NCBI GenBank assembly: GCA_029948255.1 | Contig: JALIZF010001339.1 | Coordinates: 181,219 to 245,218, forward strand | From: Telmatactis stephensoni | Lineage: Eukaryota > Cnidaria > Anthozoa > Actiniaria > Isophelliidae | Reading direction: 5' to 3' | DNA: 64,000 bases | Part shown: positions 39,601 through 52,855 of the stretch, in pieces | Layout: every line of letters begins with the position of its first letter | How positions within the stretch are numbered: the first letter of the stretch is position 1 | Notes under the pieces: model-generated | Databases searched by the model: none | What the model saw: only the letters and a program-made list of their open reading frames with translations | Told to the model about the DNA's origin: nothing | Position numbers and translations under genes: made by a program

Positions 39601-42600
39601 CTGTTACCAAGGTAACTGTCAATCAACTTATTTCACTTACCAAGTGGGATCGAATAGATGGGGTAAAATAAAAGCCTCAATAAAACAGACACCTCTCCAA
39701 TGCGAACGCTGTTCGCTTTAAAGGGGCTCAACGTAAATGTTCTTAAATCTCACCCAAATAATTCCCACCACGAAGTTTACTGAGTATAAATACACTAATT
39801 TCTTATTGTTTTTCTTGAAAACAGATCGTTAATGGACTCAAATCACCACCCGATGTTGCTGTAGACGCCATGCAAACTGCGCTAGAGGTATGAATTCTTA
39901 TGTTTGTTCACCCCACACTAATCTTGAACCCACGTGATTCTAACCATGTAATCATTAGTGACATTGAACCCTTGCTGTTTTGAAATACGGATGCAGGGTT
40001 CCCAGGGGTCAGGGAAAAGTCAGGGAAAAACACAGTCAGTGAAAAGTCAGGGAATTCTATATTTGGTCAGGGAAATTGAGATTTTCACTTCAAGTCAGAG
40101 AAAAGTCAGGGAATTTTGTATAAGTAACTAAAAAATATTTCTTGTAGATGCTATTTTAAGTAAAGAAAAAAATTCAAAGAGAATAAATTATTTGAAGCAT
40201 TTAACAAACTGGTCATGTTAGTTACACCAACATTTTCTATTTTTTGTCTTCTGTGGAATAGTCGTATTATGATAAAAATGGCCTGGATACAACTTAAAGG
40301 CAGCCATATTGGAAGTAACTTACGAACTGTTGTGTTTGTCTTGTGCAAAATAGTCAGGAAAAACTGAGTTTTAGTCAGGGAAAAGTCAGGGAATTTAATA
40401 TTTCAGAATGGCTGGGAACCCTGGGATGGCATATCCTATTGGAATAGGCCATATGCACTAACATGTCACGTGACCCTATCTCCCCTAAATCAAGCAACAC
40501 CATCAAAATGGACTCCACAAAATGGAAGAGCACTTCGATATTAGTAAAAGTGCAAAGTTTCGGTTTATAAGATGAATAAGAGAAAAAAATGCCAGCAAAT
40601 TTAAGATTAGATATTTTCTTAGGATTCGTTCGGAAAAGCGCGTTGGATGGCGAAAATATCCAATCTTAAATTTACGGTCATTTCTCCTGTATTACAATTT
40701 ATCAGCTGAAAATTTCTATTTTTACTAATATCGAGGTGCTCTTTCTATTTCTGGCGTTTATTTTGACAGTACCGCTTGATTTAGGGAAAACAGGGTCACG
40801 TGACCTGAGAAATGAGCTGTGAGTTTGTCGAATGACAAGCGCTGAAATTTTTCGCTAACTTAAGTGCTGTTTTAACCGTGTTTCATCGAAATTCCCTTAG
40901 TTTAACTGTCCATTACCTTTTTATACGGACACCTATAAATGCAGACTCTTTTTTTCCCTGTCCGTGTTAACGGGGTGGCAGGGTTATGCCTACTCTAGGG
41001 CCCAATGTCGCCGCGACACAAAGCAACATCAGACGGCATAAGGCGACATTGACAAATTTTGTTGAAAAATGGCCAATATATTGGGCGACGGTGGGTAGCC
41101 GATTTGGCGGTATTGGGCAACATGAGGCGATTTTGGGTGACATTTGGCAACGCTTGTTTTATAAAATTGGTCAAATTGCATGAGTTTGAGTGACATTAGG
41201 CGACGTTATACAACATTGGGTCCCAGAGTGGCCCCGGCAAAGATTGACAAATTATTTACAATAGGATACTACTGATGAGTGAAGTGACCTACGAACTAAT
41301 CTTTGCATGACTGATTCTTAGTTACAAGAAGAGCTAACTAATTCATAATTGTCTTTGGCTTATCTGAAACCTGTCACTGCTGTTGTAGCTGTTATGGCAA
41401 CCGTTCATTCATATCAAAAATGATTTGTTCAATGTTTAAGATTTGTTTTTGAGATTTTGAGATTTCCATTTTCTTTGAGTAATTTCATGTTTTTTTATAG
41501 CTTCAATTATGTTCTGGTTGCTTTTGCTTTTGTTTGCTTTTCTATTTTCCATACATCGCCACTTTTGATTTTATACATTTTGCTTCTGTTTTTATTGTCT
41601 CTCCTAATGCTCTCATTTTCATTGCTATTTCAGTTGTTTTTAGCTTTTTTTTCCTGTTTTTGGTCCTCTTATCAACATAACATCATCATTATTATTTATA
41701 ACAGTCATAATTATTATTATATTATCGTTATCTATTTTATTGTCGATTGTTCCTTATTACTCTTGTTCCCGATTATTTTCTTTTTCATCGTTAATTCAAG
41801 TTTTAAAATTGTTATTCTTCCACTTAACTTTACTTTCGTCTCTAGCTTCTTGATCATATATAGTATCAAATCCGCGACTGACACAACGAATACTGTGTTC
41901 AAACAATTATTACTTCGCTCTCTTTATTTTTTGGGATTTTTATCTCAAATAAAAAGCTCGTTAATCACCATAAATGGTATTTATGTGGAATGAAAATTGT
42001 TTGCAGTAAACTCTTAAAATGTAAACCATAAAATGTTATTTTATCTTGAAATTTTGAGACTCTCTAAGTTCCCTTATTATTCTTCAAATTCAGTTGTAAC
42101 CCACACTTTTCTTTCCAGAACAATATGCTCACTTCGAACAAAATATATCATTAGAGAAGTTAAGCTTGCTGTACACCGGAACGTCAAATGACAAATAGGA
42201 TTTTAGGCCTTGCGTTGAGCGTTTGGCTCTTGTTCGTAAAGGCGACTTTTGACGTTTACGGCAAACGTGAAATGACTCCAGACCTTCAGGTTTAAACGGT
42301 AACGCCAGACGTAGAAAAAAGGCCAGAAAAGTGACCGATTTTTCGTTTCCCTTGCGTGTGAAAGTTAATCTCTTAATTAGTGAAGAGGATTGAAATTACA
42401 AAAAACAAACACTTAGGCAACGTAAAGATGTCTATTCAAGACTTATACCTAGATAAGCTCTCTGTTCTTGTCATGAAATAAGGCTAAACGATAGAGTTTC
42501 ACGAACATGATTTACAATAGAGGAATGAGTGACAATTGATTTGACTTCTCTCGTTTGTTTGACTTCTCAAGAAATAAGACTAAGCTGTAGAGTTTCACTA

Positions 42601-45600
42601 TAGATGTCTTTTTGGATAACAAACGATAGAGCATTGAATGACAATTGATTTGATTTTTCTCATTTCTTTGACTTCTTAAAAATAAGCTGTGCGATAGAGT
42701 TTCATGGTAGATATCTTTATGGATAAAAATAGCAAACTAATGAAAATAATGAATAAAAATAAAAATAAATTTGTCAGCTTCTAGAGCGCATTTTCCATGG
42801 CGAAATGATCAAATGCGCTATAACTAAATCATATAAATCAAACATAAATGGATTAAGAATCCCAACTGGCAAGAAGGCAAACCAGTTGGCTATATTACAA
42901 ACATGGCCGGGAAACTGAATTTGAACTAATCGAAATCGAAACAAATTCAGTCTCAGCTAGTGGCCAGAGCGGGAATCGAACCTGGGACTGCCAGATTACG
43001 AGACCAACGCTCTGACCACTCGGCCATGCTACCTCCTCGCTATGAATGAATGACAACTTAATATTTTTCTCGTTTCTTTGACTTCTCAAGAAATAAGGCT
43101 AAACGATAGAGTTTCACGATAGATATCTTATAAGAACAATAAATCAATGAATGACAACTGATTCATTCCAAGATGGCCGCCATATCACGTGACATCGCGA
43201 TAGTCAATTTCCCACATGCTAAGACTTGATGCAAATATTAACATTTATTTTAATTATTTAATTCCTTTTTGTACACTATAGGGAGGAGGTTAGGGACTGT
43301 ACGTTTTTAATGAGGGGGGGTGGGCTGGAGTTTTTCATCTCCATCAAAACAAAATTGTGATGACCCCCCTCCATATTTTTCTAAAAATACCATGGCCCTT
43401 CATTGATTAGCAGAAAAAAATTGATGACCCTCCCCCACGGGTAACTCAAATCAACTAAACGACACACCAAATGAAGAACGACAGCCTGATGACTTTCAAC
43501 CACGTGCCCAACTTCGAAAGCTTTTCGAGGAAGGCTCTATAACAGAGGACAGAGAGAAAATTTCGGAGTTTTCTAGAACATATATTGTTTCAGAAAGCTT
43601 AGTGAGTGGCTACATTCAACATCTCACAGAAATTGACATTCGCAAGAAAAAGCGAAAGGAAGAAAATCAAATCGAAAAGAAAGAGCGCTTACAAAGAAAA
43701 TACAATGACATTGACTGGCAGGCTCTGTACAATGCCAACCAGCTATCAACCTTAAAAGTAAATGAACTAAATCTTTATCTTAGTGGAACATAAGATTTCG
43801 TTCAATGGAAAAAAGGCTGCGAAAGCTAACGTCATTAAGGCGGCACACATTGGCAGCCGTCAATATAAAGAAATGGAAATGAAAGAGAATGAAGAGACAG
43901 ACGTACTAGAATATACTGATGGCTATTCCTCTGGTGACGAATCTGAGGAAGATTTTGTGAACAGAGTGGTTGGTTCAAGTTCTTCGGAGTCATCAAAAGA
44001 ACTAGCATCTAGTGATGAAGAGAGTGGTCCAGAGGTTAGCGGAATTGAAGTATCACGGTGCGGCAGAAAACGAACCAAAGTTTCCAATGACAATTCTATT
44101 TCTTGGCAGAACATTGACTTTTAAGATGGCACTAGTTTATTTTATTGTTTAACAGTTGCATGTGCCTGCCATCAGTGATGGTTCCTCGCATAACAAAAGG
44201 TACTTTCGTAAAAACCAAGCAAAATGGTGGCAGTACGTGACTCACATACAGTCCAAAAATGTATACACAAATGTATACAAAAATGTGATGTACAAATATA
44301 CAATAAAACAGTAAGTAGTGATAGTTGTCAAAACAAGTCATATTTACATGTACAAATTAAAGAGAAAAGCCTGCGACTTCCGTATAGTTTCTAAAATGAT
44401 CAGATAAAAGAGGTGACCCTCCCCCTCACAAGGAAAAAGAAAAGCTTGACCCTTCACAAACGTTGATTTTTTTTTCGATGACCCTCCCCCGAAATACTCC
44501 AGCCCACCCCCCCTCATTAAAAACGTACAGTCCCTTATCAGTGTTTGAGATCATGCGATGTATATGAATGATTTGGCTCAGCAGTTTGGCTTGCTTTTTG
44601 TCAGTTCAATTGAAGAGGTCCCGGTGTTCTTTATATTTTAAGAGGTTAAAACAGGCTAAAAATAGAAGGATAAAAATTACCAAAAACAAATAAAATAAGT
44701 TAGAAAGAACAAGAACACAAAGATCAAAGAAGAACAACGACAAACTGAACAGCAACAACACAATTTTTTCATTTCAAAATCATGTGATTATTCGTTATCC
44801 ATGAATTTATGTAATCATTTTTCTCACGCAGATCTGGTAGTTTCGTTTCTTATCTCTTATAAACGTGAATAATCGTACTTGTCAAATAATTTCACAGCTG
44901 TTTGATAACGTTATTGTCCCACAACTGATTCAAATCTGTGTTGGAAGAAATTGAAAGGTCCAACCGCCATTTCGATTTACTAAAACGACACTGTTCTAAT
45001 TTGTATTGGCTTTGTGATCAGCTAGTCAATTATTGCTGGGGATTTGGTTTTGTCAAACGAAAGAAAGCCACTTCAACCAAATGAAATCGTTTATTTAAAT
45101 ACTAAAGAAGTCGAACCTGTTTCTCATAAAGCTCTATCAATAAAAGGTCTTCATTATTCTTCATATAGTCATGGACAGTACACAAGAACCTTTATCTGCA
45201 TTCCATACCTGAAAGTTCAATAAATTTTAGATTTTTTTTTCAAAAATATGGTTAGAACATTTATAAAACTTTGTGTCAAGCACACAATCTTCTACCAATG
45301 TAAAAGAAAGACATTGGAATCGGTTCTGAAAAAATCATGAGAAAATCATGTAATTTTGCGGTTCCCAGTTTCTGTTGGAAACCTGTTCTCTTCTGTGAAT
45401 TTTTATTCTGGAATTTTGCCAATTGCTCCACAGGCTCTTGCAAATCATGTTATATTGTAAGAGTGATGCTTGTCATATTTGAGAAGTTCTGTAAGAGATA
45501 ACGTCTAGGTTGATAGTAAACATTATGTTGCCATGGTGACGAGATAGTGTTGTGTGAGATATTGTCGAGGCGGCGTACAGTGGTACTTGGCACTTGATCA

Positions 45601-48600
45601 GATTTCTAGGGTAATGCATGGATGGGTCTTTTGCGGTACTATGCTAAAACGAGATGTCGAAACTACAACACTTGAGAGCAAAATGTAAGCCAATATTGTC
45701 ATAAACAGAAAGGGATGCGCGTGGAGAAATAGGAAATGGAAGAAAGTGAAAGAAAGAAAGAGAGAAACAAAGAAAGAAAGAGTTGGTTAAAAAGAGAGGG
45801 AAGGGAGGAAAGCAAAGAAGGAACGTAGAGAATTCGAAAGGAAGAAGGAACGAACGAACGATAGAAAAAGAAGTGGGATCGAAGAAAGAAAGAAAGAACG
45901 TAAAACAGAGGAAGAGTTTCGATTGAAAATTAAACGAAAACGATTCAATAAATTTGAATTCGTAGCCCAATACGTTATATTCATGATAGATTTCATATTG
46001 TAATGCAAATTAGCCATGGGGTTCTCACAGCATGGGGGCAAACATTAGAACGAGAAACCATTTTTAAAGATCGACTTGTCCTAGAGATTTTATTTTTATG
46101 CCAAATATTCTTTCATATTATCCAAATCAATATTATATCAATAAAGCAGCTGAAGTCACCTGATTTGAAGTTGTTTGCCCGCTCAGTTAGCACGTGACTT
46201 ATCTGCATTACAATGTGAAAACTATCATGGCGTCTATCATGAATAAAAGCTTTTAATTATATTTTTATATTTCGTTATATACATACTGTATCACATTCGT
46301 GACGAACTGTGAACGACCTAATCCTTAGATATTTTCCTGGTTTCAAAAAATAAAAAATTAAATAAAAATTGTACACAATTTTTGTTGCTTATATAAACCA
46401 TGGTTGTAATGGTATTGATTTTTCCTCCAATCGGTTTGTCTAGCTGTTCACCATCCAGTATGTAACCCTAAATTTCAATTTTTACTCATATATAATTACT
46501 CTGTAATTATCGAATATTTTCCAAAATGATTGTTTTTGTCAAATTTAATTACCAGAAAACAGCCTTTGGTGTACTTAAGCTCAATATTTGAACCCATAAT
46601 TCATTAACTGAAAAATATAAAGTGTTTAACTGTAAAAAGGTCATAAATAATGAAGATGAATTTTATGACACTTGTCGACTTTACTTAAAATCGTTTATTT
46701 GTTAATACCACTGGTACGGCAATTTATATTATTGAACGATTTTTTAATAATTAAAGAGGAGAGTGTATTTTGCAATTGTTTTGATTTTTTCCTTCCTTCC
46801 TTCCTTCCTTCCTTCCTTCCTTCCTTGTTTCTTTGCGTTCTTGCTTCCTTCTTTCCCTCCCTCCCTCGTAAAGCACTAGCAGAAGTCAAACAAAAGTAAC
46901 ATCAACGATAACAACACAGCACCAGCAACAGACTTACAAGAAATAGAATCATAACAGCATTGCACAGTAGCAATCAGCGTCAACTGACTACAGTAATTTG
47001 ACAGCTTCAACCAACATAAAAACTTCGGGTTAATTGTTAAATTCTTATAAGATTCTAGCAGATTAAGTTTGTAGCCTTTTGCTAAAAATGTCAAGCTCCA
47101 GACAAAATCTATTTGGTTTTTGTCTGCGGCCTTTTTTTCAATTATTGCCAATGATGTCCATGTCTTTCTTTTACTTTCCTATTAAATCTGCTGCTATGAA
47201 ATAGAAAATGAAAACTAAGAAAACTATGATTGGTGCTAAATTACAAAAAGGAAAAACAAGAATAGAAGATTAGTGAGAATAAAAAAGTTTCAAATTCGTG
47301 AGCGATTTGAGGTCGAGCTTCAATATGTTTTTTTCGCAACATAATTAATAGTGGTAGAGTCATATTTGAGGTGCATAAATGGTATAATTTGGTGCTTTTA
47401 TGGCTTTTTAAAGCTCTTCCCAGGCAAAAATGTTTTAAAACCAACGATTGAATATTTTTTAGTTAAAACTAGCAACTATGTCGAGGCCGTTTCGCCGAGA
47501 AGACTTTTATAGCTTTCTCTAATTTGAAGCATTATAACGGCTTTTCCAAAATCGATATTGAACTGTCTGTTTGAATTTTTTTATAAGTACCATTCGTATG
47601 CTATTTTTCATCTCTTTTTAATGGAAACTCCTTTGAATTTCGGTATAATAATCTAGTAATTGAGCATTTTTAAGGTATTTTCAGGAAAATGAACTGTATT
47701 TAGCTGGCTTTCTTACTTATATGAATACTGCAATCTAAAGGTTTCTTTGGGGGCTAATGTCACTCACATAAGGCGATGAATATGCAACTAAAATAAATCT
47801 CGCTACAGCAAAAGCGCTGCACGATATCATCTGATAAAGAATTCTCAATCAAAATACGTTTTAATGTACAACTAACCATGTAAATGAGAAAGTTGTGCAA
47901 ATACCAATAATATGCGATGTTTTCTTGTACTTTGTAATCATATTAAAAATATGAGTCAGTTTTGAAATAATTATGTACTTTGTAGTTGTGTCTTTAACAA
48001 CCTGGATCATTTTTGAATGAATAATTATAATTTGAATAGGGCAGCATCTTAAAACTCTAATAGAATTTGTGTTATTTTAGATTCACTCGTATCTGGAACT
48101 ACGAAGGACGTTGACTTGGTAAACAATCAAAATTCCCTTGGAAAACACGTTTTTCCTCAAGTTTTATGTTTATACCCGTGGGAGTAATTACCGTGTCCGT
48201 TTAAATACATAAATATACCGTAAAACTCTTTCAACTCCTCTTTGAAAACGATATTCAATGACTTTTTTAGTTCTTTTTTATTTTACTTTAAAACGTAATT
48301 CTTCGACTATATCGAAGTTCCTTCTGTTGTGTTAATTGGTCTTTTGTCTTTATGAATATAAGTATATATGACCTTTGCTGTCGTGGAAGAAAATCGTCTT
48401 TTTGACTCTAAACTTTACACTGACTCATCTTTGAATTCAATCGTAATCTGGTTATCTTTTTTAACATCTTACCTCGACTTTCGTAAGTCGGCCTCGTTGC
48501 ATTCGGCGCTCCTATGAACATGCCTGGTCTCTAATATTCTAGTTCTCTTTCAAAGGAACTGTTGACTTCCCTGCGAAGTTGAGTGCACGCTATAAAAAAA

Positions 48601-51600
48601 CACCATAGTATTGCTAATTTAGTGTTGAATTTGATATCTTTAAGAGAAGAGCTTCGATTCTCATTCATAGCTTAGAATCGAGTGATATTGATTCCTGATA
48701 GTTATAGAAACAATGCTCCTTACCTATCAATATTTTTCCTTTTAGGCTGAAGTAATTAGTAAAAAACGAGGCATTATCCACACTCTTTGAGTGTCACAAG
48801 TGCTTTAAAATGGTTAACGAACTAAATGTTATCAATTTTGTAAGATTTGCTCTTCTGAAAAAGACACACTCGGGCTTGTAACGACACGTTTGAAGACAGA
48901 AGTACACTTGAGTATTGATCACCGTTTTCCGTCTTAATTTCTCTACACCTTCGTTTGAATTGCAAATTACTGAACTATAAATATTCTAAAAACCTCATAT
49001 AACGTGTTCAATGCTACGGTAACAGATCAAGTATGACTGAAAGTATATTATTGTTAGTTTATGCCTTACGCGCTGTCAGTCTTGGTTTGAAATACCATCA
49101 ACTCGAGCGCATTTAGTTTTCGGTTTATTTACTTTAACCATGTTGTGTTCGCTTTCATCAAATTACAATATTATAAGAGTCCTAGGACGCGAAAAGCTTG
49201 AATCACCGGCATTGGTGCTTTCATGAGTTGAAATTTGGGAGAGATTAAAACAATTTTTAAAACAATTGTCTTTATCTTTCATTTATTAGTAAAATTCAGT
49301 TTTGTATCATTGAATTTTTACTGTGAGAGACTAAATACAATAAAAATAGAATCATCAAACAATCTTAAAGCCTTTTTACACGCCACTGTCATATCTGGAA
49401 TTATTCTTTCAATTTTATTCGCTCTTTCGTTATTTACTTCTTTTCGGAATGTGTCCATGTGAAAACGGAAAAACCCCAGGAATCTAATAACTTGGATCTA
49501 AAAGCCTTAGCTTAAAACCGAGATTCTTAGCTTTTTACAAGCTGGTATACAAAACGAATTTAGTATTTATTGAAAACTAATAGGTTAAATGGTTTGCTGT
49601 GATAATTCAAAGAAATTTCTTGTATTGCATGATGTATTGAAATTGGTGAGTGGGCTAAACGTGCGTAAATACACGAATGAAAGAAAGAATGTTTTCTTTG
49701 ATCTCCTAATCAGTAAATGAAGCACGAAAGATCATTACTTGAATAAATTAAAGAGTAAAATAACATAAAAAGTTATGAAGAAGTGAAGACGATATGGGAA
49801 CCGGAAGAATAAAAGTTCAGGAGAAAAAGACTTTGGGCAAACAACAACAATAAAAACAGCAACAACAAGAAAAGAAAATGAATTGAATTGAAATTAAATT
49901 GAAAATGTATTCGCGAATTTTAGAACATTAGAACATCATAGAAGCTTGGGGACGGTCGGCTTTTGTTTCGAACCATGGAAAATATTCTTATAAGAGATTT
50001 ATTATCAATGCAGCATAACTTCAAGAACGAAAAGCAATTTGCTTAAAGAGTTATTTATGTCGTAGACTGAGGATACCACCACACCAATCCGGGTACATTT
50101 CAAAATCCATCTTTTCAGTTGTTACGGTTAGTGAGCCTGGTTTACAAAGCTTGCTTAACTTACAATCTTTTTAAGTCGTATTAAACAAATATCTTTATAG
50201 TAATCGAAAGGGAATTTGTTCAAACAAACCTGACAAAATAAGACATGAGTGCATATTAACATTTTCTACTTTCTCAAAATAAATATATATTCGGAAAATT
50301 AGATCAGGATTTTGGATTTAGGGATATTCGTATGTTAGGTAGGGGCCAGGCCTGTCGTCCACACAAAACTGAACGGCGTTTTATCTAATCTGGATTAGTG
50401 TAGACCTAGTAATACTTCATGTTTACTAACAAATTCATTGTAATGCTACACACGTTGCTTTGTTTGAACAGCCAATGGATCTCTATTTGGAACACGAATG
50501 ATAAAGGCTTACGTCTTAACAAGTGTTGCAACAAATCAGTCTCTTCCCTGTTTGGGTTCCCTGTATGATCTCGGCCTACGATTCAAGGAATAGAAAACTA
50601 CAACTTACGAAATCAGTCTAGTAAAATATGCCAACAGCACACCCTTACCCTACCCCCCTTCAAAGTACACATCCTACCTGTATTCTCTTCATTTGAATTA
50701 GTAAAACCAGAATAGTAAGAGTTCAGTCTCACACTAATCCTTGTTACAGGACATGTTATCCCTTATCAACGAAGCAGTGGACCCCTTGATCAAGGCCATA
50801 ATGGTGGAGCTGGAAAATCTTATCTACAGAATACACGCTGAAGATTTTACAAGGTAAAAATAGATTTTGTATCTCGGAGGTGTTCCTTGTTTAGCTCTTT
50901 AAGGCTTCGTGTGGATTTTTGATATTTATATTTTCATTCCACCCACACAGCCCTTTTAAAACTGTGAGTATTTATAGTGTCTCCCACGTTATACCACCCT
51001 CGGTTTTGTAATTAAGTTTAAACTGAAGTTCTTTATAACAAGTCTTTATCTGTTGTTTTCAAAAAAACAGCGCTCAAAACCGAAAGCACGTAACTCTCAT
51101 TTCATTTCTTAGGCTATGTTTACATAAAGGCCAGTTATCTGTCTTCTCTGGAGACACACAACGCAAAACAGAAGAGTTATCCCGACTTCATATGCAGCTA
51201 TTTCAAAAAGGTTGACGGGGCGAACGGCGATTGGTAGTCGGTGATTGGAGATAGGTGGGGTAAAATTACCAATTAAAAACTTCACAGGATGAACGAACCA
51301 TCTAAGTTCTTGTTTACGAATATGAAGAAATTCGTATTGTCCCACAGTTCCATTCGGTCATGCATTCGCGATCGCCATTTGCCCCATCAAACTTTTTAAA
51401 AATAGCTGTATACCTAATTCAAGAAAGGTTGTCTATAGTTGTGTTGCATATTGAACGTTGCATTCTAAGACTGAAATGCTTTGTGGATATGAAATTTCTT
51501 TTAGTTTTTACCCATTAAATACACAGGAGAGTTTGGAAAAAGTCTGCCGAAATTGGACCTGAAAGCCGGAAACAGAATGCTGATGTTGTTATAGCTTAGT

Positions 51601-52819
51601 GTTTACCAGTTATACGTTGACCATAATGCATTTGGGTTGGGGATGCAAAATATGTGCAATATGTAACAGAACAAAGGACAACCTTTTTGAAATAGGTATT
51701 AACAGGACCCAAGTAGTAGAATGTTATGGTTATTTCACTACCAAAAACAACGCTTAAACCACGAGTAATTATGCTTAAATTGCCAGTCAGATTACGAGAT
51801 TTTTCATATTACCTTATCCGTTTCGAAAACTTGTTGGTTTTGCAAATTGTTTCAGCAGTCGATACTGACTATGAAAGAGAATGAACGAAGTCATTTGATG
51901 CCGAATGGCTTAAAATTTACCAAAGAAACTGTTACAAATGAACCAATTTTCCAAAACTTTCTTGAGAGATGCTTCCCCATGAATTCATACCAATCAACCA
52001 TTTTTTTTCATAATTTGTTTAACGTTTTCATTACCTTTTATGTAGAAGAAAAGAGTGTTGTTCCAATTACTAGTTGTTGGATTGTTGCTTTTCGATAAAG
52101 CTGCTGTGATTTAGCCTATAGTCCAACTATCGAACACAAAATCTTTGGCCTGTTTTGATACTTATACAAGGCGTCCGTTCATCGATAATTTATAGAACTC
52201 TGTGGTTCTCTGCGATAAATAACATCGTCTTTGTGTAAGGATACTATTTTGTTTCATATCTTTAGCCACTTTAATCAACATATTTAATTATTACTGTTCT
52301 TCAGCGCAGCTGCTGCAGCTCTTACGAAACTAGATACCTCTTACACTGATATGACTCGGACACCTCTTTAAAACAGATGCATCTGTTATGCATACACCTT
52401 TTATAATACAGAATAAAAATATCTCTTTAATACGATCACTGCTTTGACTTGGACAGCTCTGTTAAGGCTAATTTACACGATACAATTTTTGCTTACAACT
52501 TGTCGCATGCAACAACCCTACAACTTGCTTACAACTGTTGCGTGCGACAAGAACAAAAGGTTGTAGGATTTTAAAACAGTTGTAAGCAAGTTGTTGGGTT
52601 GTTGCATGCGACAAAGTGTAGGCAAAAATTGTATCGTGTAAATTGGCCTTTATACAGACAATTCTATAATACAGACACTTCTATAATACAGTTAAGCAAT
52701 AGAAAACTTTTTCCGTGTTTGCATAGCCTGATATAAACATAAGAGGTGTTGGGAGAATTTGAGACAGTTATGCAAACTTTCAACTAATTGTCTTGGGTTT
52801 GCATAACTGTCGACCCCTC

Positions 52820-52855
<36 letters not shown>

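Larger units (their letters stand above)
39888..50749 (+). other. COG5 intron 17 (10.9 kb)
   Basis: It holds MITEs at 39994 and 40992, a tandem array with a SINE at 42473-43160, a TIR element with an ORF at 43290-44537, GAAA-rich tracts (45730-45910) and a CTTC microsatellite at 46795. From about 46870 to 50740 I see only AT-rich sequence, with no domain-bearing ORF, clear repeat or RNA gene. Confidence 0.6.

Noticed and set aside
41457..41993. 178-codon hydrophobic ORF in COG5 intron 17
   Set aside because: AT/T-rich sequence gives Phe/Leu/Ile-rich translation by composition; no conserved motif or splice support.
42956..43033. Possible functional tRNA-Thr on the minus strand
   Set aside because: A and B boxes are good, but the anticodon stem is mostly G-T or mismatched and SINE body sequence follows directly.
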